27,500 bases of DNA from NCBI GenBank assembly GCA_015478945.1, contig JABUQX010014024.1, forward strand, positions 15,001-42,500. The letters run 5' to 3'. How positions within the stretch are numbered: position 1 is the first letter of the stretch; every line of letters begins with the position of its first letter. Of this stretch, positions 10,326-23,030 are shown piece after piece. The notes under the pieces are model-generated. The model was not told the origin of the DNA and ran no database searches. It saw only the letters and a program-made list of their open reading frames with translations. The stretch comes from Trachelipus rathkii. Taxonomy: Eukaryota; Arthropoda; Malacostraca; Isopoda; Trachelipodidae. The translations under genes and the position numbers were made by a program.

Positions 10326-13300
10326 AAGAATCGTATACTGTAAGAGTTCTTAAATTTTATATATAATGATTTCATAAGTGTGAATAAATATTTAATAGAA
10401 ATAATAAACTTAATTTTAGAAGTTAAATAATTTTTTATTAAATACAGGTTTCACATACTGTAATGACAAATCTATATTTAAACAAATAAACAGTATATAT
10501 AATAAACATAAGATAATAAAAATTAAGTATTATTCTATATATAAAATTATCTGACATACCAAATATATAAAACTACCCGTAAATACTTAGTCTCAATACA
10601 ATTCGCTTTTTCGCTTTTTGAACAATTAGCATTACAATGAAAAAAAGGACACATTAATTTTTTCAAATGCTGACAAAACCGTTAAAAACTCACATGTTAA
10701 GTTTTTAACAAAAATCTATCATAATGTTGAAATGTTATGAAAAATTCGTACTTTTATAAGAGTTGTCTAAATTTGTAATGCTGAAAATTTAAGAAAAAAG
10801 CGTAATTTTTTAGAAGTTAAAAATTTTTTATTAAAACACAGGTTTCACAACTAATGAAATGTTTGGTTATATAAAAAACAAATATGAAATTTTAATATTT
10901 AAAAAACGTCAAATTTAAGACACCTAAACTATTAAATAAATATCGCTTTTCTGCTTTTGAATATTGAGCGCCTATACAATCAAAGGTAAAAGGAGGTAAT
11001 AGGGAGTAAAATGGGGCTTTATAAATACAATAGTAATAACAATAATTATATATAAATATATATAAACAAAAAGTTCAGATAGAGTAGTATATATTTTGCA
11101 GAAATCTTGTACTTTTAAGAGACATAAGCTCCTCTGGCAACTGAGCAATACTTCTTGTAAGTACTGTAGAAAATTTAAGTACCAAAGAAGGTCGTAATTT
11201 TAGTAAGTCATCAAGAACAAACCTTTTTAAAGAAAATTTTCTACAACTAATAAAGCATGTTTTGGTGTTGTATATATAAAATGATCAGGAGTATTGAACA
11301 CCCTTGATTAGAAAAAACTTTGATCAATTTAGACACCATAAAATATTACTTACTTAACTTAAGATTCACTTTTCTAGCCTTTCTATATGAAATTAGACAT
11401 ATTTTCAATGAACCTCTTTATTTTTTAAAATGCTCCAAATCTTGTGATTAATAAGATATTTTTAAGATTTACCAATAAATTTCAATGTTGAAATTTAGGA
11501 AAAATCAGTACTTTTTATACGAGTTTTCCTCTCACATTGTGTTAATTGTGTAAAATCTAAAGAAAACACAACGTAACATATTAGAAGTATAAATTTTCTT
11601 TTATTAATTAAGGACAGAAGAAAATATTGAAGTATTACATAGATGAAGATGATAGAATGAATATAAGAAACAAAAATATTTGAAAATTAACAGCTTTAAA
11701 AATGGTTCAATAACTACACTAAAAATCTCACTCCACAATTTCTTTTTAATCTTCTAGACTTTGAAAATATTAGAAAATGTAACACATAGATACAGTATTC
11801 TTTTTATCAAAATATGCCTGAAATATTAATAATTACTCAGTTTAATAAGCCTCCAATTATGAAAAGTATATTAACCAAATAATAATATATCTATAAATAA
11901 TGTAATGTAAAATAAATTTTAATGAAATAATATAATTAATAACTGAATAAGTTTTAGAGCATTAGCATATTACATTAAAAGCAAGTAATCTGAAAATTTA
12001 AAAAAAGCATAATTTTAGAAGTAAAAATTTTAGTAAATCTAAATAAACAATGGTTTTTACTACATATCATAAAGAATAAAATAAATAAATATTATATAGC
12101 TAATTATATATATATAAACATGAAAATTTGTAAAATATTCATTAATAAAAATAACTCATATTTAAAGTATCAAAGAGTTCTATAATAAAAACCAATTAAA
12201 TATAAATATAAGCAATACTCTCTAGATTATCATAATAATTCATTCAATATAAATACAAACTAATTAATATATTTTTTTAATTACAAATGCTTTAAAAAAT
12301 ACTGTTAACAAACTTTGCTCTTTATAAATTAAATCAAATTATCATTATCAAAATATATCTACTGATAATAATTACAAGATTAGGAAAAATACCTATAATT
12401 TTATTTATCCTAAAAATAAGTAAAAAGTTTAATAGATAGAAAATTTAGAAAAAATGAAATTTTAATAAATCAGATAGCAAATACAAGCATGTTAAATCTT
12501 ATAACTCTGGCAATAACGTGAATTTTTTATATCCTACTGCAAAATATTTGGAATTAATAATAAAATACATATAATTTTATAATAATTATTCATTATAAAA
12601 TAACTGATACGGAAACCAGCGACAAAATTCTTAATTGGTAAAAATAAATAAGCGAAGAGACACACACTATTGCTTGCTTTTTGAAAAAATAATGTATTTA
12701 ATTAATAAAAATAATACAAAAATTTATACAGCTGTTCAAAAGCATATATAAATACTGAACTATGAAAACTAACACAATTTATATATATAGATTAAAAATC
12801 AAAATAAAATTTCATAATTTTTGTTTAAATACTATAAAGGAAAAAATCGTATTTTAAGAGTGCTACAATTTGTAAATGAGATAAATTGATTTACAAATAA
12901 ATCTAGATTCGTTGGAATGAAATCTACGATTAAAACAAGGTACTTTTAAATAAAAACTAATATGATATATATATATGCTTATATTAAAAATAAAAATTAT
13001 ATATGTAAATTTCATATTTGTGTGATATTTTAGATTACTCAGTGTAATAACTTAATTAAAATATAATAAAATCACAATTTCACGGGGAAAATACTGGAAA
13101 TTTACAATCTAATTGAATTAAACACATTTATAACAAAGAAATGAATCTAGATAAATAATATATAAATTTAATACTATTAAAATAGCAATTTAAAATGATA
13201 TTATCAAAGAAGATCTCATCAAATTGTTGTAAATAATTTATAGGAAAAATCGATACATTTTAAGAAGTGCTAGATTTACAGTTGTATACAAATATTTCAG

Positions 13301-16300
13301 AGTACAAGCGAAGAATTGATAAATTAATAATAGGAAATGAGTATACTATTATTAATTTAATAATTAAATAACAGATGATTATAGTACAAATACTAAATAT
13401 GAATAGATGTGTATACAAAATAATTAAATTAATAATATAACATTATTAATAAAAAAAACATTTACAAATAAAAAAAAGTAACAAATATTAATAAGCACAC
13501 CTAAAACAATTAATAAATTCATCTTTCCTTTTTTTTTGGAAAATTTGCTTATTAATTAAATAATTATGAATCATTTAATCATAAAAAATTACAAAAAGAT
13601 CGCGTTAACATTACTGGAGGTTACAATTTTAATCACATCTCAGGCTCAATTTAAAGTAAATACCAAATCGCTGTCGAAAGAGTGAGATAGCAACTCTCTT
13701 GAGAATGCTGAGATTTAGTTCTAAAAATTAATAATAATATGGTAAATGTGAAAAATTTAAGAAAAATAAAATAGAGTTATTTTAGAAGTTAAAACTTATT
13801 ATATATAAACAGCTGTTATCACAACATATAATATTTTGTGTGATATAGTATAAAAAAAAAATTATGTAATTTTTCATATAAATAAATGGTCTATTTTAAG
13901 AATCACTCATATAACATATTAATAAATTACTCATTTTTGTAAGAATTATTAGACACAATGAATAGATAACACAAATTATATTGGATATAATAAATAACAA
14001 TAATATATATAAAAATTATCATTTAAAAAAAACCTACAATTAATTAAGACAACTATAATAATAACTAATTAATAAATAATCAATTTCTGCATTTTATATG
14101 AGAATAATTGCAATATCATAATTGAAACACTATAATATATTATTTTCAAACAAGCAGGAATAAAATACACATCATTATTAATAATAACTTCAATTTTTCT
14201 TTGAACATTTATATACACATAAATAATTTCAAAATGTTAGAAATTTAGCGAAAAAATCGATAATTTAAGAGAATTTCCATACATAAAAGAGGATCAGATA
14301 TGAAGTTGCAGAAAAATGAATAGATTAAAATTTTTAAGAGATTAAAATTTTATTAAAACAGTGTTACAAAATAAACAACATAATGTAAATATATTTATTG
14401 GAGTAATAAATAATTTTATACACCAACTATAATATGTGAAAATTTTTCATGATTCAAATTTTAAGGGAAATCTCTATTGTGTGTTTAAAGGCATCAAATA
14501 ATCTCTTTTATGACTTTGTATTAATTTGCATTTCAATGATATCGACATATATATTATCTTCAGAGTATTGCTGCACACCAATACTTTCAAAAATTAATCT
14601 CAAGTTTTTTAATTTACCAAATAATTTCAGTTGTTGATTTAATAATTAGTATATTATAAATAATAATCGTACTTTTAAGAGTCTAAATTTGTAATGTAGG
14701 TGAAAATTTATAAGAAAAAAAAAGTATACGTTAATTTACAATTTAAAAGTTAAATTTTTTATTAAAACATAGTTTCACAACTAATGATTAACATATATTT
14801 ATAGGTGTATAAAAAATATATTTAATTTTCTATTAAAAAACGCAATAATGCTTCCCTAAAACAATTAAAAATATTCTATTATCATTAATTTTATTAAATT
14901 AGTATTTTCAATGAAACACATTATATTTTTCAAATGCTGATAAATATTCGTTAAATATAAACTCTCAATTTTAAGATTAACCAAGATATAAATTTCAGGG
15001 TTATGTTCTTTAAAATTTAGCTAAAAATTAGTTAATTTTAAGTAATTACTACTAAATTACCAGAAGATAAATGCTGAAAATTTAGTTATTTTTAGAGATT
15101 AAGCCACTCAAATTCAGCAAATTTTTATTAATCTAAAAAACATAGTTTTCAAACTCGACTATATTACAGTAATTTTCAGGATAATAAAAAGGGGAGCAAA
15201 ATATATTTGAAATTTCTAATATAAAATAAAAACGTCAGAAAATTGGTTGCATTGGTTGTCAGTTAAAAAGATATAATTTTACAAGTTATTTTGAAATATT
15301 GATTTTCTCAATGAAACACATATATTTTAGTTTCAATATGCTTGAAAATACGTATAAATATACTACAATATTTAATGAATTTACCATAAATAATTTCAAA
15401 ATGTTAAATTTAGAAAAAATCGTACTTTTATAGAAGTATCTAAATTATTGTAAATGAGCTAGAAAATTTAAGAAAATACAGTTATTATTAGAGAAAGTTA
15501 AATTATTTTTTTATATATAAAACAGGTTTTTCAAACCCATATATGATAAAATATTTGGTATATATATAACATAAGCAATATATTGGAAATTTACATTAAA
15601 AACTGATCAATCTTAAGGACACACCAACAAACAGATATAATAAATTCTCTTTTCTGCTTCTTTAAATTGCTTTTCAATGCAACACATTATTTTTTATTCA
15701 TTAAATAGCTTCCTGTGCATCTTTAAATATATAGAGTTAAAACTCATAAATTGTTAAGAATTACCAAAATAATTCAAATTTATTGAAAATTTAAGCTAAA
15801 CATAATAATTTCGATACTTTTAAAACTGGAATATCGGTACTCTAACACTTAGTCAGTGTCTATTACGAAGTATTATAAATTTATTTATTAAAACAGGTTT
15901 TCACAACTTTAAATGAATAATATATTTTAGTTATATATTACAAAACAAATATTGAAATTTCATTATAAAAAACTAATAATCAATTTAAGACATCCTAAAA
16001 CTATAATTAAATAAAAATCTAACTATTTTCAGCTTTTTTGAAATTGCATTTATTACAATGAAACACATTATTTATACAAATGATTTTTTCAAATAATACC
16101 GTTAAAAACTCAATTTAAGATTTAAAACAAATAATTTTAAATGTTGAAATTTAGTGCTAAAAAATCGATACTTTTATAGATTCTATATTTACGTATCGTA
16201 TAACATCCTGTGAAAATAAGGAAAGAAGGGCGCAGTAAATTTATTTAGGAGAATGTGATTTTTGATTGGAAACATCAGTATTTATTAAACAACTATAGTG

Positions 16301-17075
16301 AAATATTTTGTAAATAAAGAACAAAATAATTTGTTACTATTCATATAAAAAAAATCACTCCTAAATTATTTAAAAAACACCATAAAAACCTATAAATAAG
16401 ATTCTCTTTTATGCTTTTGAAATTGGCATATTTCGACATGAAACACATTATAATTTTTCTAAATAATGCCTGATATAATACCGTTCAATTAAGACTACTA
16501 ATTTTTATGTATTTTACTCCCAAATAATTTATCAAATGTTGGAGGTAAATTGTAGGAATAAGAATACCGAGTGACATATTACTCTTAAGAGGCAGTTATA
16601 AAGTTTGAAATCATAAAATTTAAAGAAAAAAAGAGCTTGACAGTGCACAAGGCCGCCAGAACGATGGATTCATTCTCACTTCTAAACAGAGTCTCTTATA
16701 AACAACTAATGAATTAATAATATTGCATTGTATATATAACATACACAATATTTGGAATTATATTTTCATATATAAACAAAAACGTTACAACTTTCACAGA
16801 TCTCGAATCCTAAATAGCGAATATTAATATATATTTCTCTTTTTCTGCTTGAAAATTGCATTTATATTCAAGCTTGTTGCAAATCACGCAATAATTTTTT
16901 CCAAATAAAGCTAGAGCAAAAACTATATATCGTATAAAATCTCGAAATGTTTACGTACGACACAGACACAAACATATTCCTCTCAGATAGTGTGAAAATT
17001 TAGAAAGAAAGACTAATACTTTTTATAGTTCGCGTGAAATTTTTATTGATAGAAAATTATGAAGAAGAAATAATG

Positions 17076-17565
17076 GTTAATTTTAGAAGTTAAATTTTTT
17101 TATTAAAACAGGTTTTCACAACTAATGATATTTGGATATAAAAAACAAATATTGGAAAATTTCATTAAAAAAACCTTAAATTTAAGGACACCTAAAACTA
17201 AATTATAAAAATCACTTTTCTGCTTTTTGAAATTGCATTTCAATGAAACACATTATTTTTCAAATGCTGAAATACCGTTAAAAACTCAATTTTAAGATTT
17301 ACCAAATAATTTCAAATGTTGAAATTTAGGAAAAATCGACTTTTAGAGTTCTAAAATTTTCGTTAATGTGAAAATAAGAAGAAAGCCGTAATTTTAGAAG
17401 TTAAAATTTTTTATTAAAACAGGTTTTCACAACTAATGAAATATTTGGTATATAAAAACAAATATTGAAATTTCATATAAAAACGTCAATTGTGAAACAC
17501 CTAAAACAATAATAAATTCGCTTTCTGATTTTTGAAATTGCATTTCAATGAAACACATTATATGT
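17076..17565 (+). repeat. Best-preserved satellite monomers (reference units)
   Basis: These are the cleanest copies in the array. The landmark occurs at 17108 and again at 17419, a period of 311 bp. All shared segments are present in order with few indels, and the dyad TTGAAATTGCATTTCAA is exact at 17227-17243 and again near 17535. They are the best guide to the true monomer. Most other copies appear longer because of scattered extra A and T bases. Confidence 0.85.
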
Positions 17566-17800
17566 TCAGAATGCTTGAGAAGAAAGTAAACACTGTTCTT
17601 ACAATGAAACATACAATTTTCGAAGAAATTTATACAATTATATATATTTGATCAAATGTTTTTCACTAATTCTACTCTAGGCAATTTCGTAGCTTCCCTG
17701 CACATCTTAATTCCCTCCAAAGAATAATCTTAACACTCTCTCTCCTCTTCTCTTGTTCATTTAATAAAACGAAAAATTTATATAAGAATAAAATTGTATA
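17566..17800. other. Non-canonical patch within the satellite array
   Basis: After GAAACACATTAT the sequence leaves the monomer consensus. It includes a C/T-rich segment (CACTCTCTCTCCTCTTCTCT) near 17730-17750 and a segment reading TTCGTAGCTTCCCTGCACAT near 17690. Satellite-like sequence returns by about 17800. It could be a diverged monomer or a small insertion; no coding content is seen. Confidence 0.4.
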
Positions 17801-18599
17801 CGTAATTTTAAGTATTATTAAATATATTATTATTATATTATTATATTAAAACAGTAGATTATAAATAACAATAATATATACTAATGAATAATTTTTAAAA
17901 TGAAACGATTCGTTAATAGCATTCAATCTTCGTCAATAAATACGTCAATAAGAGTTAATAATTAATTCTAATAATTAATAAATTCTTATATCTTATCACT
18001 GTACTTTTTGAATGTTATTTCATCAATGGAAACCACTAAGTATTTTTTTCAAATGCTGAATAATTTGAATTTGCATTTCACAATATGAAGTAGTTTAATA
18101 GTTTTTGTTTTCAAAATTGTTGAAATAATTTTATATTTCAGAGTATTTGTACTTGATAATAGAAGTTCCAAAAAACTTAAATGTAGAAAATTAAGAAAAA
18201 TATATAAAAGTGACGTAATAGATTTAGAAGTTAATTAATTTTTTTTAATTATAAACAGTAGTTTTGACTTTAATATAGAAGCGAAAATATTAGTTTGGTA
18301 TTAATAAAATACAAATAATGTGAAATTTCATTAAAAACTGTCAATTTAATACATACTATTAAAACTATTTAAATATATAATTATGCAAAAAAATCCATAT
18401 GATTGGGAAGTTTATGGGAGCTTCTAATTCGAGAGGTAAGTCATTATTTTTCATAAAACAATAATACTCTCTTTTTTTGAGCTTTAGTAATTTAATAGCA
18501 ATTATCACATAATTTCATTGTTGGTTTTTTAGGTTTAATTACTATCGCTTAATACTTTTAAGAGTTCTTTAATAATAGTCAGTATATGTTGGAATTAAA

Positions 18600-19295
18600 T
18601 TAATGAGAATAATGGAAAAGAGAGACGGATAGTAGAATTTATTAGGTATATTTGATTAATGTAATTGTTTGGTCGTAAGTCCCTAGACTGGACTCTCATG
18701 ACAAATTATTTTACATAAATGAGATTTCCTTCTACCTATGAGTTTTCCACTTACAACTAATCTGAAGCACAATTGGTAATCGTCGCACAACTTCAATAGC
18801 CTCCCCTTAGGCATCTTTATGTGCTGGTTTATAAGGTTTGTCTTATTAACAACAAAATAGTAATGATCAAATAAGCAATTACATTATAAATAAAAAAACA
18901 TCACAGTTAATATATCACACTAAGACGACCAAAGGATATTGTAATTAAAGTAGAGTCAAGAGATACTCTATTATTCCACATCATAGTCGTATTTTATATG
19001 AGAAGAATGCTGTGAGTCTCTTAAATTATTTCTAAGGACAGAATCCAACAACTATAAATATAGCTTATTATAATCAAGTAATACGATGACTCTTGTATAA
19101 CATACGCTCAAGCTTTAAATATAACACTACCTCAAATGTGCATATAGAGAATTAACCACAATATATCCTATTTCTATAAATGAGAATTGAGTATGAGAGT
19201 GCTAATAATAAGTGCTTGAAAACTTATAAAATTATATTTTCCGAATCTTTAGGTGTTATATAGTTATTATACTAATAATTATAATATATATGTTA
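18600..19295 (+). mobile_element. Dispersed non-coding repeat, copy 1, inserted in the satellite
   Basis: This stretch interrupts the monomer pattern. Upstream the satellite reads ACTTTTAAGAGTTC (near 18556), and satellite sequence returns near 19296 with GAATAATTAAGAAAAAAGTG, close to the next part of the monomer, so little was lost. The segment from AAGTCCCTAGACTGG (18678) onward matches a second copy beginning near 22064. Shared words in order include GATTTCCTTCT, CTTCAA, GCCTCC, a TAGGCATCT/TAGCATCT pair, ATGTGCT, TTTATAAG and a final TTTTCC...AGGTGTTATAT. No open frame or terminal repeat is evident. It is probably a non-autonomous element or another dispersed repeat. The exact left boundary is uncertain. 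Confidence 0.6.
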
Positions 19296-21701
19296 ATAGT
19301 GAATAATTAAGAAAAAAGTGTAATATTTTAGATATGTTAAATAAATTATTTATATGAAAACTAATGATTTTCTTTTTGACTTTGTATATTTTGGTGAATA
19401 TTTATATGTGATATAAATAAAAATAATATATTGAATTTTTTCATTCATAAAAACGTTACAATTTATAAGACACCTAATAAAACAATTAATAACATTATCA
19501 ATATCAGATAGGAAGAGTTTAAATAGTGTTTAATATTTCATAATGAACAACACATTATTTGGATTACTCCAATTAACAAAAACAATATTTACAAAAATTG
19601 GTTCATTTAAGAGAAAAAACTCCTTCAAGTTTAAGACCTATCGCGTAATATATACCTACCTTTAATAAGGATGCTGTTGCCATTCTGTTTCAAAACATTC
19701 TGCATTATTCAATACTCCCAATAATAACAATATATTATTATTTCTAGAATGACTCGTGAAAAAATACTCAGTTAAAAACAAAACCTCCAACATTTTATAT
19801 GACTTTCTACTCCTAAAAATAACTATTTGTGTTTACAATATGTGTTTTTGAACAAATTTTAGCGAATCACAACATCATATTTTGATTAAGATCTTGCTAA
19901 TATTTTACAGTATATGTGTGTTGAAAATTTAGAAGTTTACAAAAGAATACAAAATTTTAGAGAGGTTAAATGATTAATATTTATAAGATTAAAAGGATTC
20001 TCCTCACAACTAATATGACTAACCAAAATGAGTACATATGAGTAGAATAATGAGAGTAACGAGAATATTTGGAAATAGTTTCATTATAAGAAATTAGTAC
20101 TATACTATTATGAAATCAAGTTTAAAGGATCTCAGTTATTATACCCATAAGTAATACACTATATTACCCTTTATATACTTTTGACCCTAAGTTGCAGTAT
20201 ATCATATAAGATAAATATCTTATCCTAATATTAATGTTAAACGAAATTTTGTGTCGGTATACAAACTCAGCCACTTAATAAAATAATTCTTTAAGTATTC
20301 TAAAGATATATATACCTAAAATAATTTCCAAATGCTTTGAATATTTAGGAAAAATCGTACTTGTTAGAGTTCTAAAATATATATATATAAATGTGAAAAT
20401 TTTAAGAAATAAGCGTTGAATTAGAAGTTAAAAATTTATTAATACGGGCTTTAAGAATGTACTCTAGATATTTTGGTGTAATAAAAAAAAACATCTCATT
20501 TCATTAAGAAACGTTTGTTGTCGGACATCTAAAACTATAAAAATTTCTCTTCCTGCTTTTGAAATTGTATTTCAATGTGAAACACATTATTTTTTCAAAT
20601 GCCTGAAAATACCGTTAAAAATACTCAATTTTAAGATTAACCATAAAATTTTTTTTGCTTATGAAATTTAGGAAAATCGTTACTTTTAATGAGCTCTAAA
20701 TTATGTATATAGTGAAAAATTTATAAGAAAAGTACGTAATTTTAAGAGTTAAATTTGTTTTATTAAACAGGTTTCAAAACTAATGAAATATTTGCGTATA
20801 TAAAAACAAATTATTGAAATTCATTAAATTAAAATGTACAGTTAAGACATTTATAAAAATACTATTACATAAATTCAAATTTCAGTTATTTGAATAATTT
20901 TCGCAATGAACACTATATATTATTTTTTTACAATGCTGAAAATACCGTGTTAAAATCACAATTTTAAGATTTACCAACTGTTTAAATTCAAAATGTTGAA
21001 ATTATAGTGAAAAATGCGTACTTTAGATGAAGTTATCTTAGAGATTATCAATATTTTAAGTAAAATTTATTTCCGATCGTTTCCTATTATATGATTGAAT
21101 AAATTATAGATAAAGCTTTATCTTTAGCAAGAGTGTTTAAATCTCGTTTTTTATTACAGATACAGGTTTTGCGTAATAAGTCTTAATGCAAGAGAAACTC
21201 ATACATCTCTCTTTAAGACTTATTAATTGTGATACATCACTACAATCAATTATATGTTACAATCTTCACTACTATATAACTCAACTGTACACAAATTTAA
21301 GTGAGTCAGCCTCAATGAAATTACAATTAAATACATATATTCTCTATACTTCCTGGTGTTTTTAAAAATTGCTCTGTTTTTTCACAATATTGGCTATATC
21401 GACATCTAATTTTTCATAAACTGGTGACTGAAAATAGACACAGAACTTAAATATAAAAAACCTAAAGATTTATATACAGATATATAATTCCCATCACTTA
21501 AAATATTTCAGCAGATAGTACGTATAACCCACAGTTAAAGGGATGCTCGACGAGTTGATTTATGTAGCTTACCTGTTGCCTTATTTATAAATTCTTGTAT
21601 TGTGACATAGAGTTTAAAGAAGAGAAGATTTCACATTTATGTATATAAGAGAGAATTTTATAAATTTTTCCATTATTCAGAAGACCACGAGTTTCACAAC
21701 T
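19296..21701 (+). repeat. Tandem satellite array, block 2
   Basis: This is the same monomer family, same orientation and continuous in phase with block 1. Landmark positions fall near 19360, 19993, 20445, 20767, 21162 and 21686. The copies around 20400-20960 are fairly clean (20445 to 20767 is 322 bp) and include AACACATTATTTTTTCAAATG near 20580. The block ends abruptly at GTTTCACAACT (21691-21701), within the landmark, where the inverted-repeat element begins. Confidence 0.85.
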
Positions 21702-21843
21702 CTAGGACTTTCCGCCACATTCCCTTCAAACATACTCTCTCTCTCTCTTTCATATATATATATATATATAAGATATATATATAATATATATATATATATA
21801 AATATATATATATAATATATATATATATATATAATATATAATA

Positions 21844-21883
<40 letters not shown>

Positions 21884-21906
21884 TATATAATATATATATA
21901 TATATA

Positions 21907-21945
<39 letters not shown>

Positions 21946-21975
21946 TTATATAATAATAATATATAATATAATATA

Positions 21976-22010
<35 letters not shown>

Positions 22011-22073
22011 ATATATATATATGAAAGAGAGAGAGAGAGTATGTTTTTGAGGGAATGTGGCGGAAGTCCCTAG
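21702..22073. mobile_element. Long inverted-repeat element with (AT)n core
   Basis: The left arm (about 21702-21753) runs CTAGGACTTTCCGCCACATT, then CCCTTC, AAACATA and a (CT)n tract ending in CAT. The right arm (22021-22073) is its reverse complement with only a few single-base differences: ATGAAAGAGAGAGAGAGAGT, then a GGGAATGTGGCGGAA segment, ending GTCCCTAG. The arms are about 53 bp each and the 267-bp centre is (AT)n, so the whole unit could extrude as a hairpin or cruciform. The left junction splits a satellite landmark, which argues for insertion. The right arm overlaps the start of dispersed-repeat copy 2, so the left arm may be an inverted duplicate of that repeat's end. A MITE-like element is an alternative; no target-site duplication is obvious. 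Confidence 0.75.
21754..22020. repeat. (AT)n core of the inverted-repeat element
   Basis: An almost pure TATATA tract with a few AATA breaks, flanked by (CT)n on the left and (GA)n on the right, the two halves of the palindrome. No coding content. Confidence 0.9.
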
Positions 22074-22438
22074 ACTGGCCCCTTTTGAAAAAATTTCATA
22101 AATGGATTTCCTTCTTCCATGAGAACATTACTCAGCACATGAGCTTCAACATCAATATGCCTCCTTAGCATCTGTTATGTGCTTGTTTTATAAGTTTTTC
22201 TTATGAATGCAAAGCAATAATATAAAACGAATCATAACCAAGGGATTGTAAATGTAAAACAATAGACACAAATGTTAATGAGAAGAGAGTGAGTTGTAAT
22301 AGATTAGAGTCACAATTAATAAGTTTAAAGGATGATGAGTTTCCTGTCAACAATACCTACGAGAAATGCTAGAAAGATATTCTAAATTTTAAAAGGAAAG
22401 ATGGAAATAAAATTTTACTTAAAATATTTTCCAGGTGT

Positions 22439-22440
<2 letters not shown>
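22064..22440 (+). mobile_element. Dispersed non-coding repeat, copy 2
   Basis: This copy begins in the right arm of the inverted-repeat element with AAGTCCCTAGACTGG and runs through GGATTTCCTTCT, GAGCTTCAACATC, GCCTCCTTAGCATCT, ATGTGCTTGTTTTATAAG and CCAAGGGATTGTAAATG to TTTTCCAGGTGTTATATA, where (AT)n begins. It parallels copy 1 in word order and orientation but is shorter, about 375 bp against about 600 bp, because the middle is reduced or diverged. No open frame is present. Its short segment ending in AGGTGTTATAT is the shared right end of both copies. Confidence 0.6.
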
Positions 22441-22850
<410 letters not shown>

Positions 22851-23030
22851 AATTAAAGAATGAGTTATCAAGAAACCAAAACGGTTGACCAAAAAATAAC
22901 ACTATTTGAATTTATAATATGGAGTCATTAAATAAATCCAAAATATATCCTTTGCTTTCAGTTTTTTATAGTCGTATATATATATATCACACAACTATAA
23001 TACTCAAAAATTTTCTAATTTAAAAAACCT
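22851..23030. other. AT-rich junction DNA between (AT)n and resumed satellite
   Basis: This is not recognisable satellite. It contains AAACCAATTAAAGAATGAGT and, at about 22941-22960, ATATATCCTTTGCTTTCAG. Read on the other strand, that segment resembles TGAAAGCGAACAAAGGATAT at about 990-1010 beside the first (AT)n tract. Satellite words reappear by about 23090 (CTGCTTTTTTGAAAT). Confidence 0.45.

Larger units (their letters stand above)
5450..18599 (+). repeat. Tandem satellite array, block 1
   Basis: Head-to-tail monomers have a basic length of roughly 310-320 bp. The landmark CAGGTTTTCACAACTAATG, or a recognisable variant, recurs near 5475, 5875, 6260, 6665, 7029, 7430, 7820, 8178, 8565, 8926, 9313, 9697, 10064, 10445, 10839, 11240 and 11610. 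It continues less clearly to 14358, then near 14768, 15140, 15522, 15893, 16274, 16686, 17108, 17419, 17853 and 18254. Other shared segments, in order, are ATTAAAAAACGTCAATTT, GACACCTAAAAC, TTTTCTGCTTTTTGAAATTG, GAAACACATTATTTTTC, AAATGCTGAAAATACCG, TTAAAAACTCAATTTTAAG, TTTAGGAAAAATCGTACTTT and AAGAGTTCTAAA. Block 11600-14400 is the most eroded. The frames at 7555-7755 (minus) and 14449-14637 (plus) fall inside this repeat and are not genes. A pericentromeric or heterochromatic location is plausible but not shown. Confidence 0.9.

Noticed and set aside
14449..14637. Plus-strand open frame of 62 codons
   Set aside because: The DNA is satellite sequence (it contains the TTTGCATTTCAATGA segment), and the frame is not kept in other copies.
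18434..18444. GAGAGGTAAGT, a perfect-looking splice donor
   Set aside because: There is no exon-like frame upstream and no paired acceptor. One consensus hit is expected by chance in a window this size.
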